Source: Todiramphus chloris collaris
Lineage: Eukaryota; Chordata; Aves; Coraciiformes; Alcedinidae
Assembly: GCA_025345505.1 (NCBI GenBank)
Contig: JANVCC010000152.1
Location: 2,427,318-2,491,317 of the forward strand
DNA: 64,000 bases
Direction of reading: 5' to 3'
Shown: positions 39,701 through 54,700 of the stretch, in pieces
Layout of the letters: every line of letters begins with the position of its first letter
Position numbering within the stretch: position 1 is the first letter of the stretch
Position numbers and translations under genes: made by a program
The notes under the pieces: model-generated
What the model saw: only the letters and a program-made list of their open reading frames with translations
What the model was told of the DNA's origin: nothing
Database searches by the model: none

Positions 39701-42700
39701 CAGGGAAACGGTGAGGACCAGAATTAAAGCTTTCCCAGAGAAGATGATGAACGGCTGCTTGGTCAGCATGTGTTTTCCTAAATGCTTAACATCCCCTCTG
39801 TCTACATGATGACTCTGGTATCTAGACACAATGGGTGCAGACATGCTGCTTCTTGTCCATGTGCAGTCTGACATAGGTCAGCCAGCTACTATCTCCTCTG
39901 CCTCTTTAGAGATCTTATTAATGTTTACAAATAACTGAAGGGTGGGTGTCAAGTAGAAGGGAACAGTCTCTTTTCAGTTGTGCCCTGTGACAGGAAAATA
40001 GGTAATGGCGGCAAGCTGAAACACAGGAATTTCCACCTCAACATCATGAGGAAAAACTTCTTCACTGTGAGAGTGACAGAGCACTGGCACAGGCTGCCCA
40101 AAGAGGTTGTGGAGTCTCCTTCTCTGGAGACTTTCAAGACCCACCTGGATCTGTTCCTGTGTGGCACGCCTTAGTTTTTCCTACGTTGGCAGAGGGGTTG
40201 GACTTGATGATCTTCAGAGGTCCCTTCCAACCCCTACCATTCTATGATTCTATGCTCTTCTAGCTATTGCAGCTTGTGCTGTGTCAACACAGCCTAAACA
40301 GAGGATATGACCTCCCAAAGCTGGGATATAGCCATGAAAACAGCTGACTTTAGACTCTCTGACCAACCATACAAAGGGTTGGTTCATTCACCAAGGGTGA
40401 ATATCTTAAAAGGAATGTGATGATATTTTTAATGGGGTCTGATGACATCAGACAGCAAGAATTTATATACCACTTTCATGGTGAAATCCTAAGCATCACT
40501 GTTGTTTTCCTGCAGCCTACCGACAGTTCCACTACACTTTTCTTTGTAAAATGAGCATTTTCTGTCAGGAATCTGCATTTACCCATTGGCTTTAATGTTT
40601 ATGACTTTACTGAACCATGTCAGCCAATACACATTTAGGTACTGGTTACCTGGAAATTTCTTTCCTAGAGTAACAACATTCGCAGATCCCTTACAATGCT
40701 TCCTTCTGCATTGTGGGCTAGGACAAGACTTCCTGAAATTCTTTCAACTTACATCAGATACGCATTTTTGAAGAAAAAACAAAACCAAAAAAATCTCCTT
40801 CTGCACAATATGACAAATTCAATATAATAATAGAACTTTCAAAATCCAAGTAAGACAATTTCCATTTCTTCTGCAGGATCCACTTCAGTAGTTTTAGTCT
40901 ATAGACATAATACTACCTTTCCTACAGGACTGCAAGATACTCTTCCATATTCATGTTTATGTTCAAGTCCACAGATCAACTACAAAATGATTTCCATAGT
41001 AGTGGACATTCTCAGTGGAGGCCAAGGTCAGCATTAACTGTTAACATACAACAGCTGGAATGTTAGATATGAAATCTATTTATGACTGTGGAGAAGGCAC
41101 GGAGAAGATGTCTACTGCAAAAGTACTGGCTAAAACACAGCATAAGTCTAGCAGATCTCAATGGTGGCGGCGACAAAAATAATTTTGCCTTGAAACAGTC
41201 CCTCCTCCTATGAATTGGACTGTGACAATTAACCGAAGAAGGTTTAGCTCTTGATTTTTTTCAGAATACGAATGTAACTGTGAAGACCACCCTCCCGAAT
41301 TAAAAAGCACAATATTGAGTCTCATTAGAAAAGCTCATGACTTCCAAGATAATTATTAACTCAGCTGGAGAGACTACCTAGCAGGGATCTTACTTCAACA
41401 AGTATAACAAGACAATCAGCAGGTGTTTAACGTGAGTTATCATACCTCAAGAATAAGAATCTTCTTCCATATCATTCCTTGGCAGGAGGAAGTACTCAGC
41501 CTACCCAATTTTCAAGTTAAGAGGAACTGCCACTTTACTGTCATTAGCATTGCAAAATGCTGAAGATGTCGTATTTGCTTGTTTATTTTCATTCGTGTGA
41601 TAACTGCTTAATGCAAAAAGAACGAGTTGAGATGCTTGCGTCTCATGTGATCAGTGTGCATAATTAGGTTTTCAGGTAAAAGTCTCTCTCTTCCCCAACC
41701 AGAAATGCAAATTTTGCTTCAGAAAACTTTAGAAAAGAGAATCTGGTTGAGTTACTGGAGACTGAAAAATGATCAAAGGGAGCCTGAGAGCTGAGGCATA
41801 CCCCTGCTGTTAGTGACTAATGGGTTTGTTTCTTCTGCCAATGCGCAAACGAACTGCAATACCTATTGTAAGAGTCTCTGGAATTCAGACCAAGTACGAG
41901 AAATAAAAGACTATAAAGGAGAGCTCATTGAGGGATGAACGGAACTTTAAAGTCAAATACACTTGAATTACTGTCTCTGCCTACTACAGAAAGAGACTAA
42001 ATTTGCAGCTGAATTCTTCCAAGGAAATACTTTTCTGAAATGCATGACATTACTGAACTATATGTTGTATTACTGCTACAAACTGAAGGCAGTATATACA
42101 AGGCAAAGATATACAGGAGAGTAAAAAATGGTACATAAGTTACTATTTTTTTCAGCTCAACACAAATACTGAGTTAGCTGTAGCAATCTAGATGCCTTTC
42201 TTTCTAATCCTTTATTTGGCAATTGTGGAAAAGAAGTGGGCAGCTGCTTATTTCACTTATTCTAATAGAATGTAGTGCCATCCCAAAAGCCAAATTATTT
42301 AAACACGTCTTTTAGGAAAGTGTGCCGATCATATCAATATGCTCCATCTTTCCTTTACAATGTACTCATCTGGGAACTCATGTTTTCAATCACAAAAAAA
42401 AAAAAAAAAAATTAAAACATTCACTCTGGCCAGCTATGAGAAATAAGTAATTTGGAGTACATTTTAAATACAGATTATTACTGACACAAACACTCTATGT
42501 GGCTGATTAGGAAAGTCAATGGCTTCCAGCCATACTCAAGCTAGAAATTGATGCATAATGGTCTGTTATACCACTTGAGAATTAACGATGACATCAGGTA
42601 ATTTCAACACTGTATTGCCAAAAGACAGGAAGGAAGGAAGGCTTTTTCATTTGGAGTTAAATGCTCCCTGCAGTATCTGCAAACCTAAATAGTAGGAAGA

Positions 42701-45700
42701 AATTTTAGAGGCTTCAAATCTTAACTTTTGTCAGACTCACAGTACTGAGACCAGCAGATGATAACCAAATGACCTGGTAGAATGAAATATCAGAATTGGG
42801 TGACTTAAAGGTCCAGAACTACCATGACTACTACTACTATTACTCCAACTACAACATTTATTCTGTGACATAATTTATTCTATGAGATTTTTGAAAATTT
42901 AAAACATAAGCTTGGAAAATAAACTTAAGACTTTTATCTTTAGTAGCCATACAGGGAAGGATCTGTACTGCTCTTGACAGTGACTCTCTAAAAGAAAAAT
43001 AGTAATTTTCCATGGGCATTGCTTTTAAAGTTTATTACAGTTTGGAGGTCCTGGCAACCTTTGTGCATCAGGCTATATTTAGTGTTCCTCAATTAATAAA
43101 GGCAAAGGTAAGTGCAGAGCCAACCCTTATTCCACTAAATTCCCTGGCCCACAGAGCAGCTGTTAAAAGAAACCCCTTTAGGCAATCTCAGAAAATATCT
43201 TCCCCTTCTTTTCACTAAGTAAAAAAAAAAAAAACAAAACACAACTACAGTATTCAGGGATGTCAAGCTCAAATAGTTTTACTTTTGACAAACTGCAGAT
43301 ACAACTTTTCCCAGCAGTGACTTTAAGCTGATCACTTTCCAGAAGTCCAAATCTGTCTCCTACTTGCACTGGTGGACTTAAATACAGAAAATCTTCACCT
43401 CTACTAACAGTAGTATGTAATAACATACTATTCAGTAGAAATCACGAGGTAAAAAAAGCCTTGCTCAACTACAATTTTTCCTTACCATCTAGGCGATAAC
43501 ACACTATCAGAAGTGGTGCTTGAAATTGTATGCATTATATCCCACGTTGAGCAGTTTGCAAAGTTTGTAACTAGAAGATTGGAAAATTTGAGATGACCAT
43601 TGTAGGATCGTCAGTCTCCAAATAACAACTGCAAAGATCTTTTGACTACCTCAAGAACTTCCTCTCTTTGTGCAAGAGGCTAGAATAATGAATCTCACTA
43701 CGCCAGAGTATAAAGAAGAAAAATTTGGAAAGCAGAAGAATACAATGTAAATAGCCCTCTGCCACTATCTGGACCCAAGGACTTTTACACACCTTCAGAT
43801 TGACACCTTAGAAACAAGGTAAAGATTGATAGGTGATTGCTTAAAAATAATTTTATAGGCATATGGAATCTCTTTAGGAACAATCAGTTCCTACACAGAA
43901 ATATAACTACCCTCACAGCTTCTAAATGAGAAAGAAGATAAAAGTTGTGTATTGATCTTCACAGTAAACTTTGAAGAAGGTGTTTAGTTCCTGCTGATCG
44001 TGAAGATTACAATCAGAGTTTTGTGAACAGAAAATGAGAAGTAGTCAAATCTGAGAATATTTCACTTCAAGCAGCTTTAAATAACATAAAACTTGCAAAT
44101 TAAGATATTTATGCAGTTTAATGTTAGTAGTAATCTCCCTGTCCATTGTAATTCCATTCACACCTGAATGTCTTTTTCAGTTGTTTGTGGATTTTGATTT
44201 TCTTGTGATGAAAACACCTGTGATGAAATATTGTTAAGTTCCTCTCTACATGATCTAGTTCTATAGATAATGCCCTTCTACAAAAATCTTATCTCAGCAT
44301 TCAGAAAATACAGTAGCTCTCAGGTTTTGTGCTTTAAAAGAGGTGTGCCTCAACTTCTAAGCTCACTGCACTGCCCTTTTCTCAAATATTCAATTGCCCT
44401 TCATTTTCTATTCATGAAAGTCACTTGATTCTCATCTTCACTATAAGCAGGAACCAGACACTTTCTTCAAAGTTTCCTCAAAATTATGAAGATGATTACA
44501 CGTCCACAACCTTTCGTTTTTTTGTACCAGACCAATCAATATGTGTAATTACTCTGGCTATGAATAAAACCACGAGATTTTATCCATGCTTTTGAGATCT
44601 TTGCCTAATATTAATAATTTATGTTTTAACTCTCAGAAGAAATACTGTGCTCAAGAATATAAGTTGATAAATTGCCAAAATTTAATCAAACTATACTACT
44701 AGTCACAGTGGAGTTAATTAATCAATCAGTAAAACAATATATAATTTAAACATCCTTGCTTGGTGTGCAGCTGCATCAGTTTATAGTATAGGTCTCCAGA
44801 TACTCAAACTGATGGGAAATTAAGGTACAGCAACTCTTTTAGCAGAAACTCTCAAATTTGGTCCAGGTGATTTCCTGTGCGTGGCCATAGCCCTCCACCT
44901 CACTTTACAGTAAGTCAGCTGCACTGCCTCATGCTAACGTGGTACACACACTCTTGAACCTCCTCTATGAAAAGTCGGAGTACAAAGCTTTGCATGCTCT
45001 TAGAAATATCGTGTCATGCAGTTTCTATTACAATACAGTAATAACTTCAAACTCTCACGACCTATAATATTAAAACTTATTTCTAAACAACTTTTGTCAT
45101 GCCAACAGCCAGTGCCTTCTGATGAGTGGATTAAAACTAGAGATAGGTTGATTCAGGTTAGACATTAGGAAGAATTTCTTCCCCATGAGGGTGGTGTGAC
45201 ACTGGAACAGGTTGCCCAGAGAGGTGGTGGAAGCCCCATCCTTGGAAATTTTTAAGACCAGGCTGGATGGGGCTCTGAGCAACCTGCTCTAGTAGGAGGT
45301 GTCCCTGCCCATGGCAGGGGGGTTGGAACGAGATGATCTTTAAGGTCCCTTCCAACCCTGACAATTCTATGATTCTATGTTGGATGAAACACCCTTAGGT
45401 GAGGCTTGTGATGGTTAGTCTTCAAACAATATTGTTACTACTTAGGAGTTAATGTATTTATTTTCACCAGTGAGATGAAAGATACACACTGTAATTCCTT
45501 AAAGTTGTTTACTTTATAGGTACACTGCAATCAAATTCTATGCTGCTACATGAAGCAGGACCAAGTATATTCAAGAGAAAGATAACAGGTTGGTTGTTGT
45601 TGTGTTTTTTTTATTTCTGGGTTTGTTGTTGTTGTTTTTGGGTTTTTTTAAATTGCTTTAGCAAGAAGCACTTGGTTGTGCTAACAGGGGATGACACCAT

Positions 45701-48700
45701 CTTGTCTCTGGCAGAAAGGCAGATTAAGATGCATTCAGACCCATCTCCAGCTCCTCCTCCAGCCATTTGTTCTTCCCCCGTCATCAGTTTGCAGCCACCT
45801 TCACCCGTCAATAAACTGTTTGTACATCTGTGCTATGAACAGGGCTACTGAAATAATCAGGGTTTCAAATGAACTGCTGAAAGAAAACAAAATCCCCCAA
45901 AAGGCAGATGGTTAATGAGTGATGGCAGTGAGAGAGCAAAATGGGGAGAGGCATGCCAGGTCCCCAAGTCAGGGTGGAGGAGATTTCTTAAGATGTTTTG
46001 GCCACTGAGGGAAAATGCACTGTGTAACTACAATTTTGGTGATGAATTTTACAGTTTCTCTACAGATAGCTTACTCTCTGCACTCCTTCCACACAAAAAA
46101 TCCCTACTGTAGAATTCATCAGCTAACAACAAGCTTTTGATGAACACCAAAGTAGGCGAAGCCAGAACAAGTGATCTCAAGGAAAAAGACATTGTGTCCC
46201 ATCAGTAATTGCTGAAAAGATGTCATTTCCATCTTACACTATTTTTACACAATATGCAAAAAAAAATTATGAATGTTCTTCATCCACACATACATGTAAA
46301 ACATATCAAAGACAGCTTTACAGCTGATAGCCTGATGAGTAGCCTCTGATATTTAAATGCAACTTAGTTTTCTCAGGGTAAAAACCAGAAGCTTCTACAG
46401 TTTTATGTTCAAAGTAAAGCTTACCAGTTAAAAATCCGATCAATAAAAAAATTACTTCTTAGCCAGGCAGAAAGTATATAAAATCAGACCTTTAAGGGGT
46501 ACAGCCTGTTCCCAAATTTTGATCCTGTAGAGATATTTAAAATTTGCAAAAGGAAAAAATGGATGGTTTAGGCCTCAGGAATTTATCTGGGTTTAGTGAA
46601 CAGTCATTCAGGCAGATAGCTGTGACTGTTTTCATTAATCTAAAAGGAAAAAAAATGAAGATGAGATTTTTTTTGTTACAGTCAAGTTATTTGATAGGAG
46701 TTTCTCTGGTTAGCAACGGGGTGCAAAGCAGAATTTTAACCAATTTACAGGACAGTATGATTGCAATTACTCATGTGTGTTTGAATAAAGTAATTTTTGT
46801 AGTCAGATGAGGAATACAGCCTAAAATATAACACAAAGTAATGTAAAAATGCTCAGAAAATCTGTTTGAAAAATAAGTAAACTAAGGTAAAGGAGATAAG
46901 CATGAATAAATAGTTGAATAGTTGTTGGGGCTCTTCCTGAGGCAGGTTTTTTTAATGACAGTATCACCCCGGTTTTGTCAGACCAGGTTCAAGTAAATCA
47001 CATCAATAATTTCTTGATTTTAGCAATAAAAATTCCACTTGAGTTCATGATGCCTACTTCACAAGTTTCTGTGACAAATTAATATTAGACAGATAATAAG
47101 CATTAATTGGGCCATATTTAATCACGGTTTCATCTAACAGGCAACACAGAGAAACCTTATTATCTGAGTCTCCATTCTTTGATGCTAAGTCTCCTACAAA
47201 TATCTACTATCCAGTTTACATTGGCATGGGGTGAATTTTACAAGCAGGATGAAAATCTGTATGGGATTATACACAGGGAAAAAAAAATACAGATTCTGAT
47301 TTTGAAACAAAGCTCATATTGTTGGATTACTTTTTTACTTTTTCCAAATTTAGTTTCCATCTCTGAAAACTCAGCCTGGAAAATGGGCTTGGGTGCTACG
47401 TCCAGTACAAAAGATGTGAAATTGCAATTGAGATAACTATTCTGGTGATAAAGGATGACAGCCAACATCCCCTGAGCCTGATGGGTGTATTAGGACTCTA
47501 TTTCATCTGACATAGTAAAAACTTTGCTTTTTTTTTTTTTTCACTAGGCAAGACTGACATAGCTAAGTGTACATGTAGGGACCAGTTCCAGCTTTTCAGC
47601 TTTCTTCCTGTTGAACCTCTACAAACCTCCACCAACAGGTGAATATCCTCAGTAACCCCAACCACCCCATGGACAGCAGGGTATGCACATGCTGAATAGC
47701 TAGGGACACTAAGGGAAAGTCTGAAGACAAAGGTTTTCCTGCTGGACCAAACTCATGTTGTCTCAGCAGCCAAAGAGTTACAGGTATTTTCTTGGTGGAG
47801 AAAGATCTGACCAGCTGTGAAACCTTCTGACTCAGTGAGAATTTTCCCAGACTTTGGTGAGAAAAGGGCTGCACCTAGAGCTCAGCAACCTAATTTCAGT
47901 AGTTTTTACTTTTCATTCCGTTTTTTCACAGCCCTGGGCTCCAGTTGCGTAACAAGTTCCTGAAAGCTGTAAGTCTTCAAATAAAGGGTAGGTACCACTG
48001 CAGCAGCACCACCACTGTATGCATAACTGACTGGGAAGAATTTAACTCTTAACACTCAGGCAAATGTGGGATTTTCTGTTTACTTTAAAGAAACAGCAAT
48101 TTCATGCACAATTATTTTCTTTAAAATGATTTTTTTTTTTCTGTTGGTTCAATCTGTTACACATATAGCCAGTGATTCTCTGAATAGCAATGTATATGAA
48201 TAATTTTCAGAAGGTGTCAAGACCATACTGCTGACATAAAGAAATAGGTGTGTATATAGGAACGAGGTCATTTTTGGGGAATGATACAATGGGAAATGCT
48301 GTCCCAAATTTTTAACATTCCAAATGTGTTACAACAACAACAACAAAAATATCCTGGGCCAAAAAGTTAATTTCCCTGAGTAACACTCAGAACACATTAA
48401 AAATTTTCAGGTTATTAATATTAATTAATCAATTAATACTATTATAATTAATTAATTACATAGTGCCTGAAGTCCTGGAAATGGATCTTTATGTGTCTGA
48501 ATAATAAGAGGATGAAATCCTACTCCTGCAGTGCAGGAGGAATTTTAAGAGATCACAACTTATAAAATATTCTTAGTGCTTTGACTCTTCCGCAGAATTA
48601 GTCTTTAATGTGCATTTGGTTTTTGCAGCCACAGGATGGCATTCATTGCTGTGCAAAGGGTCAGTGAAATGTAAGCAGAGCATAGGTAGTATACTTTTCA

Positions 48701-51700
48701 TCTGCAGAAAGGAAACATTTAATCAAAAACGATTAACACAAATTTACTGCTTTCTACTGATGACAACCAGTTATTCAAGAATGTAGTATTAAAACCTGAC
48801 CATGCACAGTCCTTAACTTTCATGTTCTTACTCTACGGACACAAAGGCCCTCAACAGATACTTATCTTGCCTGATTTTGATAAGCTGAAACATGCTAAAA
48901 ATACAGAGCAGCATCAATTCCACCTTGGGATACCAGCAATTGCATAAAGCACTTTAGTTTCACTTCTTGGTTTATGGAGTCACAGTAACTCTTTAATGGA
49001 TTTATACAGGCTCATAATTTACTGTATTTTCCCCTTAGGGCAGCATACAGAGTAGGTGTTGACACATGGCATACCAAGGGGAGGACAGCTGGACTGAACG
49101 AATGGTGAAGGTGACCAATAATTGGATTGCAAATGTCAAAAAGTGTGCTTGAAAAGCCAGGTATATCAACCCACACATACTTTTCCCACTTGTGAAATGA
49201 AAGTTAAGAGCAGGGACAATCAGCTACAAGTAGTTACGATTTATAGAGTTGGGTTTAAAGTCAGCGGCAAGCAGCATCCAATTAACTTCAGCAGAGATGT
49301 CTAATGCCAGTGGTAAAATGACTGGGTTTAGAGTGATGAGAAAGAATGTCAGACTGAGAGACAACCTAGTAATGCTGTTAACCTTTGTGAGACTGCCCCA
49401 CTGATAATGGGATCTGGGGGACAATAAAACACTGCATGAGACAATATGCCCAATTTGGTAGTGCTGGACTGATATATGGGAGAAGAAGGACAATTTTCCC
49501 GGATCCATGTTATAGGCCTCTAATTAGCCCTCACTAGATGAAGAGAGCAAAAGAGGAGAAGCAGAAGGAGTCCCTCTAATGAGTTGCTTTGTTGGTCTGT
49601 AGCAGAAAAGAGATTGAAAAAGCAATGTTTTAGGAGCTGCTTTGCTTTTGTCTCAGGAGGTGTAAAAGGGGCTGGGTACTTTGTTGGAAATAGCCGTGAG
49701 CTAATCCCCATGGTTAGATGCTGGGGCTGGGACTGCAGATGCTCACTCATGATGTGGAGCCCTGGCCAACACCAGGATTCAGGAGCTGCTTCCTTTGAGA
49801 AATTGTATACAGAATATACTTATTCTCTAAAAGTGCATACAGTTTTAGAAATGGGGGTATTAAAAGCAGGTCTAATCCAGGGATTACTGATGTGACAAAA
49901 TATCTAAATCTTACTTACAGGCTCAGTGAGGCAAAGGCAGTTTGTCAATCAAGTGAAGTTTAAGATGCAATTCCTGTTTTGCTGTGTAAGACTGGTGAAG
50001 TGTGCTCAATAACCTTTAGAAAATAGAGCATGAATGTTAATTTATTCAGCTACTACTGTTTAAGCATCTGATGGCTAGTGGAATACATTGAACCCCAGAG
50101 AAAGCAGGGTGGGTCTCAAGTTAGCAAGTCTTGAGGTAGCTCCACACGCTACAGTGTGGAAGAGAGGGAAGTGACACCAAATTAGCCCTGCAAGAGCTGA
50201 ACGAGGTACTGAAAACACAGCCCCCAGTGCTGAGTAGGGCAATTTACTCTGTCAAGAAGCAGGATAAATGACTGCTGCACACTGAGCACCATGCTGCAGC
50301 AGCAAGGATTTCTTTCGGGAGCTCAGCAGCTTGCTGGAAGTCGGGTGTCCCATCACCAGTGTGATCTATCACCAGGCACCCTCCCAAGCACTGCAGAAAA
50401 CCAAAATCTTCTATACATGTCGGTCTTCTTTTTATCAAAAAAGCCACAGCTTTCAGTTGATACTTTCACACTGAGAGTCGGATATTATGAGGATTAGATG
50501 CCTGAAGAGATGGCATTTAAAGCAAATACTATTTTATTTTTTAAAATGCCATTCCCTGGCTGAGGTGCTACAGTTAAGACTGTGCTCAGGCAGTCTCCAG
50601 TGGTTTGCAACAGAAATAGTGGAAGATCATTACCAGTACATATACTTGGTAAATGCCAATTAGGAAAAAAAAAAAAAAAAAGACAAAACCTGGGCTTTAG
50701 TAAATTTCATCCCACAAACATCTGGCCAAAGCTACAAAGAGTTTGTGGAGGTGTCCATGTGAACACAGGGTTTTGGTGAGGAGAATAAGGACTATATGCA
50801 AGTGAACCGCACGTGTCAGTTAATATTTTTATTCCTTCTGCTATACATTATGATCTTCTTTTGAGACCAAGCTAATGCATTTGTTTCATTGCCTTCTGCA
50901 TCTCTCTCAGCCAACAGAGGCTGTGCCATTTTGGCATACTTTGGTGTATCATATAATAAAGCATCATCTCTGCTTAGATAGAAAATGTAGTCTAAAACTT
51001 ATAGAGCTTCTAGAAATTTCTGGACTGTTTTTTAAACTAAGGCCATTTATTTATTTATTTATGACTATATAAACCCACATGTTTAAATTGTCCATGGTTT
51101 TTTGCAATTAAGACTTTAAAATATCTGGTTGTCCTTGAGGGTTAAGGATATGCTTCTATATATACAACACCTTAAAAATTTTCCGGAAGGAGAGTGGAAG
51201 GAAACAAGGTTCACAGGGAACAACAAATATATTTGAGACTATGACAGAAAGTATTAAGCTATTTGTTGGTATCTGTATTTAAGATAACACACTGGTCCTC
51301 AGAAAATCTGAAGTCATAAACTGCCAGACTGCTATTAGTAGTATTTGTATTTTTTATTTTCCCAGGGATTGTGAGATAAAATAATTCATAATTTCTTTCT
51401 GACATTTCTGCTCTCAGTTATTCATGTTAATCCTTCCTTTTGAATATTTAGAACATTCCTTGCCAAGGAAAGTATTCTTTTTTTGCCAAAATATAAAATG
51501 TAGTCTACAACTGCTATGATAACATTTTCAATGTCTCTGTATCATGAGAGATTAGCAAACAGCAATATTACAGTTCAAAATGAGGAGATTAATCTGTTTC
51601 CTGACAACTGAAATTTGTTAGGCTGGGAAAAGAAAATTACTGCTTTTGAGGGCAGATTTCATAGCACTTGATGCTTCAGGGCCTTAGTACTTTTCTGTTT

Positions 51701-54700
51701 AAATCATATCTTCATAAAAAGCAAAAGCATTGTTTGGTCTCTGATTATCATCAAGCTGAAGTCAGATAAGAAAAGCATTAGGATTCTTATGTTCCATGAT
51801 AATATATTTAGAGTGAAAAAAGGTGTCAAGTATGCTTATTAAACCGATTCCTAACCCGATTAGAGGTTTTCTTATCTCTAGGTGTCTAGTAAATACTTTA
51901 ATTTGTGTCATGTTACAAATTATGCTGAATACTCCAACCTTAATGCATCATGTTTCACACGATTATGCACTTTTACCATTAAAATTAAAAAAAAAAAATA
52001 CTGTTTTACACACTTTTTGAATGACATTTTCCTACACTTGCCTTTTTACTCAAGCTGAATGTTGAAGGATTAGGTGGCAGAAAGATGGGGTGGCAATCTG
52101 TGACTATGAAAGAACAGATAAAGAGGGAAAATACATAATATTCAAATACATTACAGGCTATGCTGAGAACACTGTAAGCGATGTTATGAGACTCACAGAA
52201 AATGTTGTGCATTCAAGGTATACTAGGAAGAGGTTCTCACCAAGTACATGCACTCGTGGGGGCAGTTTTGGAGAATGAAGTTTGCAGTACATCATCAATA
52301 CTGGAAGTTAGGAGGCCTTGGCTAATAAGGACATTAACAAGGTGGAGACAACAAAAAAAAAGTGACAAAAAACAAAAACAGAGGAAGAACCACTGACAAA
52401 ACCCAGATGATGTTACTGTACAGTGACAGCATGACTCAAAGGAGTAGACCCCAAGTGTAAGGATGATCTTCACCACGATGAGCAAAAGACAGCTGTAGGG
52501 AAGATAGCAAAATCTAAGAGGACTTGCAGAAGGAAAGAGTCGTTCCACTTTTCCTTTGCGAAGAAGTTGCCTGTAAACCAAAGGGCTCACAAGTGATGAT
52601 CTGGGGAAGGGACTGCTTAAGCTGCGGGTGTCCTAGGAATTATCTGCAGTCAGGCTCCATAGACACTGCAATAGCCTTTGATCAAAGAGCATGTCTCAAA
52701 CCAACCCAAAGTGCATTCAAGTCAAAAGAATTGGTGTTGGGATTCCTACAGGATGTTTTGCAGTTGGATTTTGTAGTTGGATTGGGTGTGTATAAGTCAC
52801 GGCGGCAAGTAATGTTGCTGTGAAAAAATCCCAGAGTTAACTTTCTTTTAGAGATAACAAGCATGAATTCCAAACAGCTGAGTACTGATCACCCTGGGAG
52901 AAAGGACAAATGGATGCAAAACATGTTTAAGGGCATGTTTCTAAATGATAGACTAATTAAAATGCATACTAGAATTTCCTATGCCCAGAAAGTATTTTAG
53001 TACAGATGAAACATACTCCTAACTGAGGATCCTGCCCTGTGTTAAATGCAACGCTCAGCTTGGTCTTAGGCTGGAAGGCAGGAAACTAAGACCTCCACAA
53101 AATGTGTGTGTGCCTGCATGTGTTTGTGCTCGAACTCTTACAGACATAAATTAACAGTCTAGCAGCTGATGGGCATTGCAAATGCTACAGAAAACATGAT
53201 ATAGCACTAAAGCAGACATGCTTCAGATAACACAAAAGCTCTGTACATCTAAAATAGATTGAAATCATGTGAAAGATTTCCTGCTGTTTCTGCTGAAGAT
53301 TAAAACATTGGTACATTCATAAAACAAATGTGAAGATTTTGCAAAGCAGTGTACCCTTCACAATGACTCTTTGTCTTACCAAGCACGGAGCCTGGCAAAA
53401 GAGACACCCTGAAAGGGTATAACTGACCAATTTGAGCCTGGTAGGTGGGCTCCAGCCCATAAAAAAGAGAGCTACAGATCTTAAGAAACATACAATGAAG
53501 AAAAAACCTGTTAACCCTGAGCTAATCTGTGCACTAATCCCTCGTCAAGAAAGCAACATTAGACCAAACTCCTAAATCCTGACAGAAAAGAACTTGGTAT
53601 AGATTAACCACAGAAATTGCCTACACAATTTTAGCATGAGGAATGAATTATAAAAATGAGAAGTAAGACCATTAATATATTCTTCTCTGTTTCAACAGCA
53701 TTTAACACATTGGTGCAGACTGAATTTTCAAACTACACAATAATGATTGGTGTTTTAAATAATACTTTTCCATCCCATTGGCATTGATCTAACCCTCTGC
53801 TGTCTCACAGTTCTGCAAACAGAGCAGAAGAAACAGGTGTTGGGTATATTTCAAATCACTTTTCTCTCATGTGTTCACTCACCCATTTCCAGACATATCT
53901 GGGGGAATGCAGCCCTAGGCGCCGATGTCTAATTCTCTCGTCTTGGGGATTATCAGGGATAACTTCAAGAAAACGTTGCTACTGAAGCTGGACTAAGCAC
54001 ACCACTCAGGGTAATGAAAGGAACTCAACTAGCCCCCAGGATAATAAGTAAGACTTTCTCCTCTCCGCAGTGACACCTTATATGTCTTAACAAAATGCTA
54101 GTTAACCAAAAGGTCACTTTCCTGAACGACTTGACTTCACAACTGCACGATGCTAAATCCAGATGAAGGAAATGCTGATACACCTTTTAGGCTCCCAGGA
54201 GATGCTCAGACCCCTTGCAGAACGACAGCCTGTAGGCTGGATTTGCTTTCTAGCACAATTTCACCTTCCCTGTTATGCCTTTAAAAGAGTTGGAAAACGT
54301 CTGACAAGACAGCACACAAAGCCTCTATGCTGAGTATCTCCTTCCGTGCTTGCATGCAATGAGGTGCTTAAAGCCAAGACCTGCTGCTAGATTGCTGTGG
54401 GTCCAAAAGGAAAATATTAAAGAAGGCATTTGATGCCTAGCATGAAAAAGCCAATAGCACCGTGCTTTGCAGATTTTCATTTCTTCATTTCATGACCCAA
54501 CAGTTCAGGTCAGTGATTCATAAAATCTGTAAAACAAGCTCCCACCCCTCTATGAACTCCGGAGATACGTACATCATTCCTTAACTAAGGCAAAGCCCTA
54601 GGCAATCAGAAATGTGATTTCTCTAATAACACACAACAACCATGGAAGACAGCAGTGTGTGAATCAAAGCCCTAGCCCTGGACAATTCTAATCTTGCCAT

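Noticed and set aside
52500-52830. Possible Tc1/mariner transposase remnant (a GSQVMIWG-like phrase)
   Set aside because: A single short resemblance to the transposase VMVWG motif; no DDE context, no terminal repeats and no second motif could be read.
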